Positions 43,791-57,730 are shown, counted from the first letter of the stretch. The stretch: DNA of 64,000 bases from Mesotaenium endlicherianum (GCA_009602735.1 WELA01009535.1:839583-903582); one strand, 5' to 3'. Program-made: numbers and translations. Notes: generated by a model not told the origin, from the letters alone.

Positions 43791-44416
43791 GTTTGTTGTA
43801 TGGATGAGGAATTTGAGTTTTGGGTTTGTGCCGTGTGGAGGATTCCTAAGTGCAAGACCTGGGCTTAAGTGTCGAAAATGAGAGAGCTCTGGATAGTCGT
43901 ACATGTGAGCAGGGGTCCGAAGTCGTCTGGACTGGTCCAGGCCTGGTCCAGGCCAGTCCAGGCTGGTTCCAGGACTTGTCTCCGGAACACGAATAAACAC
44001 GACCAAGGCACGACCAGGCACGATCAGGCACGACGTCCTTGCGAAACCGAATCTGCACTGATCTGCAACAATCTGCACCAATCTGCACTACACACGCTCG
44101 TGACCACTCGTGACGTACTTACAGGAAGAGACGGATTCCCGCTCTCGCGACTTTTACGTGACGGTGGCCTTACTGAAGCCAACAAATTACAGGGCACATA
44201 GCCTATAGGGCACATAGGGCACATAGTCGTTGCATGATCAGGAACCTACCATTAAAACCTTGAACTTATAATTACAGTCCTTTCTTCACTCAGCTAACGC
44301 CCCCTAGAAGCAAAAGGAATCAGTTGCTTGAGAACTGTGATGTGTGCACCAGGTTGCTTTTTTTGCACAAGATAGCGCAGATTTATTCCGCCTGTGTGGC
44401 TTATAAATTTCTGTAG
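43791..44416. repeat. Cluster of short tandem repeats
   Basis: CTGGTCCAGGCC-type repeats (43925-43975), (A)CGACCAGGC repeats (43998-44035), ATCTGCA(C/A) repeats (44049-44090) and GGGCACATA repeats (44193-44226). No ORF is supported. The first exon of the mS41-like gene begins just downstream. Confidence 0.8.
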
Positions 44417-46478
44417 ATGGCCTTTAGACCTCTTCTTTCAGTGAGCTACCGCACTGTTGTAGGGAAAACAGGATGTTCTTGTAGGGTAGAGAGTTTGACA
44501 AGCACATTCTTTTCTACCAGGAATACTTTCTCTACGGCTGTCGAAGGAGCGAAAGCATCAGGTGGAGCCACGACCATCACTTAATGCTATTTGTCTCATC
44601 CTTGGCGACGAATCTATGATTTTCTTCTGCAAAACAACGTGAGGGCAATTGAGTTTGATCATGAGATGTAATGTGGTCCCTGGCCACCCTTTAAGTGAGG
44701 ACACCTTTAAGAGGCTAGCATGAGGCCCTACTTCTGAGGATGTGAATGGTGCTGAGGGGTAAAATACGGACTCCCTATGAAGGAGCCCAGCACTTCCTTC
44801 CAAGCACCTGTGGTCCAGTATGATCTTTGATCGAATGCCGTGGGCTATGGATCCTCAGAGAATCTAAGTGTGCAGAGTTTTTTAAAAAGCGTTGGAGGAG
44901 GGGTCGAGAACAATGCTGCCAAGGTGGCCCAGGAAGTCCCAGACCTCGCAGCTCTTCTGAGAACTCGGTCTGGCCGGTTGAAGAAGCTGGGCATCTCGTG
45001 TCAACAGGTGCTCCTTGGACCCTCCCTTCAACCAACCATCCATTTTAATATCCTACGAGTCTTTACACGTTGGGGTACTACAGGTTATCTGAAATGCACG
45101 TTGAGTCGCTACCCGCCGTGCATGCTTTTGCTCACACACACACAAATAGGGGCACTGCTCCTGCTGCCAGTGCTTTCAGGACATTGCACTTGCATCAACG
45201 ATGACGAATTGTGAAAGTGTAGCAGTCGTTGGCTGACACACGTGAGGAGGGAGGCACAAACAGAATGCTAGATAACGAATTGAAATACAGGGCTGAAGAA
45301 AAACTTTAGAAAGACATATGGAACCGTGCACTTGCATGCACAAGCAAGAACCCCCGAAGAGCCATTAACAAAGACCAGAAAGGCAGGAGACCTCGCCCAA
45401 CCCCAAATCTCAGACCCAAAACCTTTGCCAAACCTTAGCCCGATTGCATCACTCTGGAGTGTCTTCTTACTGTTGAGAAACTGGAGACTGATAGACAATT
45501 ACGGGAGCATGGAAGGGGGCTTCACTGGCCAAGTGTTGCAACGGTATAGCCAGTTGGTGGGTACGTGCTGAGGCTTTGTTCTCAGCGTGGGTGAGGACCA
45601 ACAAAAAAGCATGGTTGTCTTATGATCTTTGAAGCTTGGTCCTATATCTAAGGTTCCTAATGCTGCGGAATCAAGTTTCTTTCCTCGCATTCCCTTGCTG
45701 GAGACGCATGGGTTTGCAGTGTCACCCATGCCACTTGTGTTCTCTCATTCTTTATTAGGCTCTCTGTTTTTCTTCTTTGGCCCTGGGACTAAGTTTGCTT
45801 GCCTGTCTCGAGCAGCTGTTTGCACATTATAGGAAAGTGATCTTAAGCTTCAAACCCTGTTGTCTTTACTGAGTGGTACTGCACATAGTCAGCCGTGATA
45901 ATTGCCTTCACTAAGAAGCCGCACCTGGGGTGATTGATTAGGAAAAACACTTTAGAACTCTTTGAGCATGAGGCACACTAGCATAGTGGAGGAAGAAGAC
46001 AAGAAGCCTACACCCAGTCAAAAGCCCTGACAGCACAACCTGTGTCCTCGATGGTAGACACATGACAACACAGGGATAAGCTGGCGATTAAGCCTGTGAT
46101 TGAGCAAGGTGTCTGTGGCACCCGCACATCCTGGAGTATGCTCGGGACACTCTGCCCTAAAATTTTGAGACCAGGTTTGTGATTGGGCTCGGCTGTACCG
46201 ACATGCTTGGAGGATTGAGAGTGTGAAAGGTGGCAGCTTTGGGAGACGCGAGGGGTAAGGAATGGACCAACTCACTGCGAGGAAGTGCTCCGTCAGCTTC
46301 TCTGGGCGCAGCAGCACTGCTGGGGTGATGTTGGGTTAGTGAGCATCTTGATGCCCATGTGTGGATGCTCTTCCCTGTGCTTGAGCAGCGAAAGCGGATC
46401 CTGCGCTTCACTGAGCAGTACAGGCAGGGCGTGTGGAGGCCTAGTGCTGCCTCTTCTCAAGAAGCGGCGGCTAAATAA
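44417..46478 (+). CDS. Mitochondrial small ribosomal subunit IGR-motif protein, mS41-like (3 exons, 127 aa)
   Basis: Exons 44417-44561, 44859-45007 and 46389-46478 have GT-AG borders and sum to 384 nt with every phase agreeing. The N-terminus (MAFRPLLSVSYRTVVGK ... STFFSTRNTFSTA) is rich in S, T and R without acidic residues, a typical mitochondrial presequence. The core SFLKSVGGGVENNAAKVAQ, LRTRSGRLKKLGISCQQ and RKRILRFTEQYRQGVWRP has the IGR-family pattern: helix, 'LKxLGIxxxxRxxIL', then a basic end. Known IGR proteins (yeast Fyv4/mS41) sit in the mitoribosomal small subunit. Length and organelle fit. The name rests on motif recall, not a search. Confidence 0.75.
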
Positions 46479-47665
46479 GCAGGGGACATGAGCGGCCCCC
46501 GTTCTTTTGCTCGTCGCCTGCGTCTGCCGTGTGATGTGGGGAGACCAGGGCTCTATAACAGATTGTCATCTGAAGAGAGAGCAGTTGCGGACATTGAAGC
46601 GCCCGGAGTTAGAGGAAGAGGTACAGGTGTCATATTATTACAGTCGCTAGTGGTTCTTGCTTGCTAGTAAATTCAGTGTCAGCTATGCGGCATTCACCTG
46701 CTTCAACTACTGCAGGTGCACTTCAAGTTTGAGTTGATGGACGCACTTCGGCTGGTTCCCTCGAGGCTCGTAGTTTGTCAGGCACAGCTTAGGTAGACCT
46801 ACTTTACGCGTACAGATAGTGTGTAGGTTCTCATGTTTTCCTGCAACAGAAACAGCTGCACCTGTTAGTTGGTATGAAGGCAGTATGTGTTGTTTGTAGC
46901 AGTTGCACATGCAGTATTTGCCTGCCAGGATGATCCCTGTCAAAAGTGGTTAGCGAGCAAGTTCTTGTTGCCAAGGTGCACATCTCATAGATGTGCAAGC
47001 GAGGTATATAGGCCACATTTTGAGCTCAGCAAGTTGGGAAGAATTTATCTAAACTAAAAAATTGGACCTCTTTCTTCAATTTGTACATGCTGGCTAGCCA
47101 AAAAATTGCCGCAATCAAGTGCATTGGCGATGCTAAGTTGACCTGCAGGCCTCGTCGTGGTGCACACGTAATTACTGCTGTCACATAACAATTGCCCAAA
47201 AATCTCTTAATTTCTTTTGCAAAGACGAATAGCTTGCAATATCCATTTGCTGACCGAGTTTCACCCCATCCACCTTGCCTTGTCTGAATGTCAGATGACT
47301 ATAAATAGTCCCAGATATTCTCCTGAGTCTAAAGGTCGAATGCAAACATGCTGCTAACACTTCAACTACACTACAAGATACCTGCCATAACATCATCTAA
47401 GCTAAAGTACGGAAGCTCTCACCTCGCAGTAGAGCTTCTTCATAAGGATCCTCTTTCTTCCCACATACCTGAAGCTTCTCAATGAGTAGCTCTTTCTTTA
47501 CCGTCTGACCTTTGCTGATTAATGATTGGAAGTGCTTCCCAGCTTCCTACATGAGACTGTGCAATGCGACTGCTTCGATTCCAATAAACCCATGACTAAA
47601 GATTAGTCACTTACTGCTTACACATACTTGTACATTATGAGGAGCCGTCAGCTGCTGTGAGCCAA
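46479..47665. other. No gene seen; convergent 3' intergenic region
   Basis: It separates the 3' ends of the mS41-like gene (+) and the GAUT gene (-). No supported ORF. Confidence 0.5.
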
Positions 47666-50600
47666 TCAGTGCACATTTATATTACACTGCTGCACAACCT
47701 CGTTGTCGGATGCCACGTACTTCGTCCAAAAAGGTTTGAATTGCTTTATGGCCATATCGGTCCATGGCTTCTGCAACACACAGAACAAAAAGAGTGCAGC
47801 ACATCAGTATCCCCACGTCTGACCAAAAAACAGCTGATCATATCATCGTTGCAGAAAACTGCTCAGAAGCAATAACATCAGGACATTGTGACTGCGTGAA
47901 ACTTCTTACTGCTACTGCCCGCACGACAAAACCTTCACCACCTGAAAGCGTCCAGAAGCATTGACGAGTTGTTCTGAAGCTCAGAACAAGACTCTTCATG
48001 TCGTGCCCATCTTTGTCGTGCCCGTCCTTCAACTTCAAGAAGTTATTGATATTTCTTTCAACTGCCACAAGCAAGATCTAGTGGACCAGGAAGCAGAATG
48101 CAGATGCAAAGCCACCCCATGAAAGAGTGGACTGGTCCATATTCCGCCCGTTTAGGAAGCTGGTACAGAACGAGCTCAGACGGCGGGACCACAGGGCGAC
48201 AATGGACGAGTCAGAAACAGGTGGCACTCCAGGTGACGACATGACATGAAGTCACGTACATGTACATACATGCACAATGGCATGCTACAACGAGTCTGCA
48301 CCAATTGCAGTTAGTAGACCCACTTACAGATTGAGGCACCAAACAGTACCTGATTGCCGTTCCAATGGATTACTGCAGCTTGCTCGATGTTGGGCAAGGG
48401 CGTGTTCTCATTGAAGCCGAGGTTGAGTACATGCCACTGGGGGTCGAGGCTCAAAGTCAGGTTGTAAAACACCATCAGGCCGGGCGGCAATGTGCCGAGC
48501 AGCCAAAGGCTTCTGTCCGCGTTCTGCCCGGCCAGAACAAATGCCCTTACGACATCTTTCAGTGCAAATCTTTGCCAATGTTTGTACCAAAAGCTCAACA
48601 CTTGAACCAGACGGAAGCCATAGTATCAGGTGCAAGCGGCAGATAAAATCTACAGAGAAACAGAAAGGCGGGAGACTGTACTGCGGTACATGTCATGCGA
48701 AAGAGCGTCACAAGTCCACAGGCTGCCAACACTTCAGACACTTAAGGCAGGATGGTCTTATCTCTATGTTAGCGAAAGGGTTGCCAGGCAGCAGGTTGAA
48801 AGCGCCAAATACAAAAAGAACACAGCTGCATGATCAATACGCATGCTAACAGCCGGCAAGTGGCATTCGGCGCCCAGGGAGGGTTGCCGAGTGCGTTACC
48901 CTGGTCTGGAAGTTGTGGTAGACCTCTGTCAGCTTCTTCTCGCGCCATGCAGTGAGGTCAAAGACATTCATGCCGTACGCCCAGCCGCAGCCCTGGGGGT
49001 TGTAGTTGTCGCGGATGAAGGGATTGGAGAAGTTGAGGTAGCGGTGGAGGCGGTGGACCTCGCCCTTGCACGTAAAGACCGCCGCGTTCACATTGCCCTC
49101 GAGAGGGAGCCGGAAGAGGGGCTCTAGGTCCTTCTGCACCACCACATCGTCGTCCAGGAAGACTATCTTGTCGAGCTTCGGGTACACCTGCGCAACACGA
49201 GGGGGAGAGATGAGCGAGGGTTGGTTGACCAATCAAGCGGCATCAGGGCCTACAAATGCAGGGCCCGGCGACGCGGTGCAGTCACACAGCTCTAGAAAGC
49301 GCAGGCGGACGTTTGCTTGAGTTCTTCCATACATGAACAAATGTTTCAAATTTTGGGGGTTTTGGTTGGGTATAACGAGTACCGCGACGCGAGTAACAAC
49401 TTATAATGACACGAAGAACGGGGTTAAAGAGTCCACAAAGGCGAAATGGTTGATAGCCTAACAACCGCACTGCCAAGTGTCTTGGCAACCAGGATAGGAG
49501 AATGAGTAGGAAGCTGTCAACACACTATGGTGTGTTGTTGCAAGAAGTACCAGCCTTTCTAAAGCAAACGTCCACATAACGTGTACAGAAGAAGATAAAG
49601 TGCCTTCCTCAAAACTACCACAAGACAAGGACAGAACCATCATACCAAGGACAGGAAGGAGCGCACATGTACTGCCAAGTGTCCCAACAGGTATCACAAC
49701 ATACCTCGGGGAGGTAGAACCTGAGGTGGTTGAGCATGGACAGGTACTTGGGGTTCCTGTACTTGGGTTGTCTGGCCCCGGCTATATCTTCCGCTTTGGC
49801 GTCCCCAGGAGTAGAGGAGGAGTTATCAGCTGCCCGCTCGCAGCACAGCCAGCCCATGCAGCAGCACATTCAGCACAAGCAGAGGGGAGCCTCTGCAACT
49901 CATTAGACTTCGTTGAAATCCCCACATCATTCTTTAGCAACACGTGCAATAAGACAATGACAACGACACACTTATCCCGAGAGAAGAGTGACCCTGCTCC
50001 AAGCCTGCCACTACACGAGAGAAAAATGCAGTGAGCTTCATTTCCCTGTGAATTGAATGCCCTCAAACGGGGGAATCGAGATGGAGGGAGAAGAAGCTCA
50101 CAGGAGAAGATGCCAAAGTAGTAGCTCTTCATGTGCTCCGAGTTGAGCTGCGCAAGCACGGGCGCGTACGAGGCGTTGAGCCACGTAAAATCCTCCACTG
50201 CCTGGATCTCCAGCGCGGCCTCACCCGGGGGGTGCAGGGCAAACCAGGCCTCCATGGCGCCCTTGTTCATCTCGTCTGTCACCAGGTGGAAGACATGCCT
50301 GCAAAGGATGCGGAGCAAAGCAATGCGGAAGCGGCAACAGAGACGTGGGGCATGAGGGACGGGGATGCAGAAACATCTGCAAGTAAATTGCAGCTGTACT
50401 TAGGGCGTGTACTAGAAGTCCTATTACTTTGGTGAGATGGAAGTAGAGAAGCTTCCCCCTCCCACCCGCCTTCCCCTCCTCTTAAACTCTTCCAGTGCGC
50501 CCAAAGTACCTTATAAAAAACTATGTCTGCCTGAGCTTAGATGTTTGGCTGTACGTCAGTGACAAGGGCTCAGCAGGCCTAATCAATTGCTTCCTCAACT

Positions 50601-53600
50601 TTCTCGAATGCCCCTGCAACTAAGACAATGAATGAGACACAGGTCACTGCTCCCTCAACCCCCAGAGACTCTTGAAAGAAGCCGGGAGTGTGGAGGAGAA
50701 TTCGAAAGAGCACAAGTGACTACAGGAGTTACGCAGAGAGAAGAGCGTGACAAGTCCCCAAAGGAACAAAAGGGGGCAGCGCGTCTACAGGTATAAAAGG
50801 TATTCAGGTGTCCAAAGTTGAGTTTGTTGAAAGGAGCAAACGAAGAGACTAGACCACCTAACCCCTCAAGCGCCTCTACCAGGCATCCAAAAAAGGTTTC
50901 CACTGGCAAAGTCCCCCTGAGCACAAGTATCTAGGCGCAGACATGTTTGGCTGCTAGCCACCAGCCGGACTGAGTAGCGCAGCTGTTTGTCAGCCACCCC
51001 CAGCCAGGAGAGCTAGCGCAGAGGTACCTGTGAGAATCCTTGGCGTTCATCACCGTCGAATTGACGACAACAGATGCTGCAAGGACGTTGTCAGAGAAGA
51101 TGGCATAATGGTTGAGGGAAGGATCCTCAAATGCCAGTTGCTGCTCTTTCACCTGCCGCCTCTGCTCTTCCTTCACGTCAGGATTGTTGCTATGCTCCTG
51201 TGCACAGGCGCAACCGGTCCACCCAATCCAGCCAAGTGAGCGGCCAGGTCCAAGAAGGGACATGCTGAAGGGTCACCGGGCTCAACAAGACCTGAAATGA
51301 AGGTACATCCTCCTGGCTTTGTGAGAGCAGGCTCACATGACATGAGTGTTTACTAAATGCATCTTATTTACGGTGATGGTTAGGGGCGGAAGTCCTTCAA
51401 GACATAAAGCACAGACTTGCCAACAAGTCCCTTCACTCCCTACTTATTGTAACACCTACTGGCACCAAGCAATTTAACATCTCCAATCTGGCATACGCAC
51501 CCTCCCCTCTTTGTGAAGGCTCAGTAGCGATGCTACTCCCCACGTGTCACAGTAGCTTCTCTCAAAATGGCGTACTATTTACACAGCATGTGGTAAAATG
51601 CAAATTTATGCTTGTAGTTACGGATGACAAATACCATGGTTAGCCTCATGCCCAGGCAGTGCAAGCTCTTCGGTAGAGCCTTGGCTGCAGCAAGGTCAAA
51701 GACATTTCTCTCCCTGGTAACCTTGACCACCTTTGCCTTGACTTTCAAAAGGTCAAACTTCAGCTTTTTGATGACGTAGTAGCTGCTCTTCCACTCTCGT
51801 GCTCTTGCATTGATCGTTTCCAGCAATTTCACAGCTCCTATAGCCAGCTCGTCTCCGGACCAGAGCCCCTCCTTATCTAGTCTGTCAATGATCCCCTGTC
51901 CTTTGTCTATGGCAATTGCCATGTGCTTTAAAAGTTGCTTGTTCTCCCTCTCCCTAGAATCCTCATAGAGCTTGTTCGCATGCTCTAGCTGAACCCTCAA
52001 AGCTTTTGACAAGTAGTCAACTTTGAATGCCTTTGGGTCGTCTGGCACTTCGACTGACTGTATATGTCGCTCTTCTGGCCTTTTGTGCTCTTCCTGCAGC
52101 GCCTGCGGTTCCTGTTCCTCTTTCCTCTCCGGCTTCACACGTTCTTCATTTGGCAAGCCCGAGTCACCTCCAAATAACAATGCACCTCTTCCTGTCACCT
52201 CTGCTGCAACTGGTAACCGCGCAACCTCACCTTGACTGTCAGCAGTACTGTCCTTTTGCTGCACCTGGTCTTCTGTTGACAGCTTGCCACCTATACCATC
52301 TCTTCCTGTAAAATCTGCTGCAGCAATTTGGCTGGGGGCCTCAAGTCCTCCGCCAGCCTCCTCGTTTCTGTTGGCATCAAAAGTCTCCTTCACCTCAACA
52401 TATGCTGCATGTGTGCCAAGGCCCTGGCCACATAGTAACTTTCAATAGTATCAATTATAATGTATCAAATAACGCACGATGGAGAGGACAAAGATTGACA
52501 GCAATGAACTTACACAACATAATCCAGAACTTGCAAAGTAAACCAACAATTCATGCGGCTAGTAACCTGAAGTAAGGCTGTAGCAGATCCTTGATAAGCG
52601 AGAGTGGTTGGGACAAACAAAAGAGAAAATTACAATCGCCACAAAATCTCGATGTGCTGAAGCAGCTCTGACCTTTGACCTTCACATTCTTGTCTCTAAC
52701 ACAGAAGGTCATACTGACAACTATAATCATTTCGTACTCCCTCATGTCAAAGTTTTCAACAAGAGTGACATCATCGTCCATACGTATTCAAGCTTTACAG
52801 TATGTACCTCTGCTCTCAACTCCGTGAGAGCTGCTCTGATTATCTTATTCAACGCCCTTTCATCTTGTGGAGCTGTCTTGTCTAAAATTTTTCTGGAAAT
52901 AGTCCAGAAAAGAAATTGCACCACTAAGCTCATGTAAACCTCAGCGTATCATTCTCAGCCATTCTGCCTTGAAGTGCCATTGCTTCCACAACGCTTTGTC
53001 ATGGACTTGGTGCTCAGATCATATGATGCAGGTCACTGAGGTGCCTTAAGAGGACTGACAAGTATGTCAACTGATTAATGGCCATAAATGATAGGAGACG
53101 CAAGGTGAGACTGCTTAGTATACTATATTCTTACCTTCACAGTTTTCTGGAGGGGCAGATTTGATGCCCTTAAATGTCCAACTGCAAGAGCAAAGCAGAG
53201 CAGAATCTTATGTTGAACATACATAGGATTGCAACGTGGATTGCTCCTGAAACTCCAAGATCAATGCAGCAGCTCGTTTTCCAGCTGAGCGAGTGCAATA
53301 AATACTTAGGACTGGGCATGTTCTTACCTTGAACTCCCACAGGAATGAACATATACCTCTATAACTGACTTCATCATCCAGGCCAAACATTGAAACATCA
53401 GCAGGAAAGAAAAGACAAGTCTATGCCAAAACCCCAGCTTGAGTGCTTCAGGTTAGATCCCGGAAAGAGCAAGGTCGCTTGTGTCTGCAGAATATACCCC
53501 ACCCGAGTAGTGAATCAAGGTTCTTCAAAAGGCCAGTATTTACCTTCGTTATGTGCATGTTCTCGCGATTGCTGTCCCACCAACATCCAAAAAACTGGCG

Positions 53601-53658
53601 TCACCAAGGACAGCAACACTACCGTAGCTATCAAAGGTCTAATCAAGAAGTTCGCCAT
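47666..53658 (-). CDS. GAUT: Galacturonosyltransferase, GAUT family (GT8), multi-exon
   Basis: Exons with GT-AG borders and agreeing phase: 52404-51635, 51197-51028, 50298-50102, 49829-49705, 49187-48900, 48523-48350 and 47770-47666 (stop). The first exon is probably 53658-53544 (MANFLIRPLIATVVLLSLVT, a type II signal anchor); exons between 53543 and 52405 are unresolved (candidates near 52870 and 53160). GT8 blocks: YAIFSDNVLAASVVVNS, VFHLVTDEMN, ERFTWLNASYAPVL-type segment (DFTWLNASYAPVL), PKYLSMLNHLRFYLPE, KIVFLDDDVVVQKDL with the metal-binding DxD, GCGWAYGMNVFDL, GTLPPGLMVFYNLT, and HWNGNQ|KPW split by the last intron. These enzymes add galacturonic acid to pectin in the Golgi lumen. The N-terminal stem is long and charged. 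Which GAUT clade it belongs to is not decided. Confidence 0.92.
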
Positions 53659-55679
53659 CGTTGTTGGCTTGACAGCTTAATAGCACCAACTCATCATACA
53701 CTAAATGACCTTCTTAAAGTTCGATATGACATTGATCTAACGACTTTACTGAAATCTGAATAGCCTAGGGGTACAAGTATTTTGCTAATGTGCATGACCA
53801 TGGTCGGCAGCCGCAGTAGCAGGTTCCTAAGGATTGCAGTGGGCCTTTTTGTCTCATAAGCTGCAGCTAACGAGGCGGCCAATCACTGAATGCAAGCAAA
53901 GCTGAAGCTTTCCAGGATAAACAGGGCTGCTTTGGAACACGATTTGGGAGCAACTTCTATCTACTCCTATACAGAAGTGCACATGCCTTCCTTCCATCTG
54001 CCATACATTTGATATTTAGATCCGAACATAAATATAGGATATCTTGTGCGCTGCCAACGCTCTTCGCTGCAGCATGCACTAACCGAACTCCGCTTCGCAA
54101 CTCCTTCGCATTAAAATACACCTGATCTATAACATACTTCGCCGAAGGACGAATCACCCCAGCTAGAAATGTTGAAGGTTCAATCCAAGCACTACAAACT
54201 CTGAGAACACGAGCGTTGGAGGCCACCTTTGCTTTACTGCATAACTACATGGTGCAGTCTTCCATAACAGCTCGTCAACTTCGTCCAGGCCCGCAAGCGC
54301 ACGTTGGGGAACGGGAAGCACTGAGAAGCACAGGCATTCTGCTTCAATCACACAAGCATTTGGGCCAATTTGGGCCTGCCGTAGAGTTCCGCAGCATCCG
54401 CCACTAGGCGTACAAGCTATTCAAAAGATGAAGAGAAAGCTGGGAAAAGTTGGGAAAGTGGTCAAACGCCCGTTTGACCTTCAAAATCGTGTCGAGCCCA
54501 AGTTATTTTGCGAGTGTGGAAGAGGGCATACTCGAGAGAAGTAAAAAGGGCACAATCTTGTTCTTCGATTTAATCTCTATGGTCTATAACGAACTTCCGT
54601 ACCTTCTAAGCACTTCTAGGTGCCTCTTCAAGTGTTTTCAAGCCTTTAAGGTCCTAGATTGTGTCAAGTAACTTCGAAACTTCTTACATACTCTTCCTTT
54701 TTTAAATTCTCACTTACGTTGATCCTGTTGATGTAAGGTGCACACTCAAGATGCAACATGATAGAGAGGCCGATGGGCAACACGATACACCTAACATCTT
54801 AACTTTAGCACGGAGCCTATTGGGTCGTGTCATCTTGTAAATCTCAAAAACAATTAGAGTACTTATAATGTCTTATTTCAATGTTACCCCACATGGAGGG
54901 GACCTACCTATGTTTCGACTCAAAATGTCAATCAAGACGAGCACTCGTTTTTCAAGATCTCGATCAAGTCGCATGTTTTACGAATTTTGTCAATTGTCAT
55001 TGAATTACACGTTTAAGCCAATTTTCATCCCATTATTTATTATCTGGCAATGTCGCCATATACCTATTACCGACTAGGACTATTTGCCGACTAGAAGTTT
55101 TTATTTTTATTGCGTATCATAAATCCAGGTTTAACTCGAACCTTAGAAATCCAAGTTGCAATATATCTTGAATTGTGAGCAGACAAAGAAACTGTCGGTT
55201 GTCGTCCAAGGTGAGCAATATTTGTGCTTAGACCTATGTGAGATATTAGCTCAAAAGTAAGAGGAACGCTTACGCACAAACCAAAGTACACATATTCAGA
55301 AGTGAATTAAGAGTGTGTTGATTGAAAATGAGTCGTCTTCGCAATTTGAACTAAATTGCAATGAGGCGCAATGCAACAATCAATTAAGATTGCTCAAGTC
55401 CTTTCGACTCATCCAAACAATCTCACGTTTGTGTCAACATCTTAGGTTGGGCGAGCTTGAAACCTTCTATCAAGTTGTGACAACTTGAAAATTTGTCTGA
55501 CTTGAGTTTTTAACAGGATAGAATATTCAAAACTAGTTTGTTCATCAAGTGCCATCAAGCTACGCACATTGTGTTTGCTTGAGACGCCCATACTTCAAGT
55601 TTAGCCGTGTTATCAAGTGAGGAAATGAAATGAATCAACTTACCAATAAGCAATTTACTTATTAGTAATTCTTAAGCTA
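53659..55679. other. No gene seen
   Basis: AT-rich stretch upstream of the GAUT gene; short ORFs without domains. The GAUT promoter should lie at the left edge. Confidence 0.5.
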
Positions 55680-55722
55680 TGGCAGTGTCAGCCATACATA
55701 CTATATATGGCTGACACTGCCA
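55680..55722. repeat. Perfect 17-bp hairpin
   Basis: TGGCAGTGTCAGCCATA (55680-55696) and its exact reverse complement (55706-55722) are separated by nine bases. It lies about 100 bp before the piggyBac fragment. It could be a transposon end, a foldback relic or a small-RNA precursor; no target duplication was identified. Confidence 0.85.
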
Positions 55723-55800
55723 GGACAAGAAGTCAATTTATTTCTTGTTTAACTGCAGAGGCTTCAATGTGGTTGAAGTTGAGAGAAGAGAGGACAGACT

Positions 55801-56136
55801 AGCACTCTACCTGCTTCTGAGATTGTGAAGCACTATAACCAGTACAAAAACGTCGTCGACCAGTTTGACAAACTTTGCTTGAGAGATAACTATTTTGTGG
55901 AGACAGAGCAGGTGGCTAGGAGGTGGTGGCACCGCTTGTATTGGAGCTCGTTTGATGGTGCCATTGCAAATGCATATATTTTGTGTGAGCTGGCTCTTCC
56001 TGGTGCTGACAGATATCCTTTGATGTTGCGATCAGTGAAAAGATGTCGAAGTGGGTTCATCCTCTCGACAGGCAGGCAATATCAAGTTCAGGAGGAGCTT
56101 CTGGAGAGCAGAGGTGGACTGGCAAGCACTTCCTAG
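55801..56136 (+). pseudogene. piggyBac-type transposase, C-terminal fragment
   Basis: LPASEIVKHYNQYKNVVDQFDKL followed by RRWWHRLYWSSFDGAIANAY matches the end of the DDE_Tnp_1_7 domain (shown in parts: HYNQYKNVVDQFDKL, ARRWWHRLYW, FDGAIANAYILCELA): the Y-N-x-x-x-x-x-V-D-x-x-D pattern, the K/R-WW basic-aromatic patch and the D-x-A-I-x-N-A-Y motif. The catalytic aspartates upstream are not found, so this is a relic. No C-terminal cysteine-rich domain or TTAA-flanked ends were located. Confidence 0.75.
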
Positions 56137-57421
56137 ACAAGGTCAAGTCAAGATAGAGAAGAGCCTATGTAGTGTGCTCTACTAAGAACTTTGACAAAAG
56201 GGCTGTAGGCAAGAACAAAAAATGTCAATTGTGTGTGCTCTTTACAATGTCATCTTGCTTCCCAATCCCTGCTTTGAGATCCACTACACTACCAAGAACA
56301 TAGATGTAGTGAAACAGATAGATGAAGTACTCAGTGAAATACAATACTTTATCTATTCACGACAAGGATCTTTGAACACAAGTGGTAGCTTCTTGAAAGA
56401 GAGATGGCTTCTTGAAAGTTAATATATGTCTGGATTTTGGCAAGTACAAGAGTGATTCTTGAATGTCTTTCTATGTTCTAGCTCTTGTTTATATACTTGC
56501 TACATAAGTAATTTCTAGGAAGGTGTATGTTGATGTGTTGGCACCCAACACATCCCAAAACTTGCCACCTCTTTCTAGAATAATGTACACATGTCTTTTT
56601 GACCTAAAAATGGCACATTTGACTTTTGCCACGTGGAGTTCTTCTAGGTCTTTCCTCTAACTTTGAAAATGCCTTAGAAGGTTCAAAGGACATGAACCAA
56701 GTCACTAGAGTACCTATTCACACTTGATTCCACACAATACTACTCCAAATATATTTGAAAACATTAAAATATATGCAAACTAATATATAATAACTCAAAT
56801 CACTACAATAGATCACTTGGGTGTAGACAGAAAGAGATTGCCTAGTGGCCCTAAGAAGTAGCTTTTTATTGGTAGCAATGAAGACTAAAAAAGACTATTT
56901 TTTTTGCACACACTTATGCTCTAGACTTTGGTTTTGACAACTCGCCCATGGGGCCACATCTAATGAAAGTCATAATTCTTGGTTTACATAATTGTACTGC
57001 TTTTGTGTAATAAGATGCTAGAGTACCTTGTTATGAATGTTTCGAAACTTATTTAAATACATTCCATCAATTTTTTGGAAATTATATGACCCATTTAGTG
57101 AAGCTTCATGATGCATCTCTTAGTGAAATTATTGGACCAGGTCTGAAAAGGTGGTGTCAATTTTGGTCCTAAACTTTAGCATGTCAGCGCATACGAAGTA
57201 CTATATGATATGCAAATGTGTAAGATGTAGTGCGTTCACTACATCAGGATGTAAGCTAGAAAAGATGGAGACCTTCAAATCCGTTGTACTTCTTCACATA
57301 TTGCGCTCAAGAGAAATGTATCGTTTGCGGGTCACACGTGTGTTTTTCTTTTTGTACAAGAAAGTACAGTGGGAAATGTGAGAAATCGGAAAAAATACAT
57401 TGTCAACATCCTTATTCAAAG
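56137..57421. other. No gene seen
   Basis: AT-rich. Small ORFs at 56222-56422 and 57151-57381 have no recognisable domain; the first could be further piggyBac-related sequence, but no motif supports that. Confidence 0.45.
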
Positions 57422-57427
57422 GACAGC

Positions 57428-57730
57428 TGTCGTGCCTAACAGTGTCGGTCCCTCGGCAGGTGCGTAGCCTTCCAGCACGTGTGCCTTCGGCCTGGTTGAT
57501 GTGTCGGTGGCCCTCCTCACGTGTGGCAGACATGGTTGATCGACCTTTGCACGTGTGTCGGTGACAAGCCTTACCAGGGTTAACCCATCCCTGGGTTCTT
57601 GAACTTGCACCATGCAGCCTTGACCAACACTCAGGGTGACGTTCTCTGTCACCCGGCTCTCACCATCTGCTTATCCCAAGACTTTAGCAGAAAATTTAAA
57701 AATACTTGCCTTGCCTTAATTCCTCTTACA
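57428..57730 (-). repeat. Family B segment B1, right copy (303 bp)
   Basis: It is homologous to 7557-7860 with more differences. It starts TGTAAGAGG after the tract GAAAGGGAGGGG and ends GGCACGACA, followed by GCTGTC. Confidence 0.85.

Noticed and set aside
45326-45571. 81-codon ORF in the mS41-like intron
   Set aside because: No domain or splice support; it lies inside the intron between exons 2 and 3.
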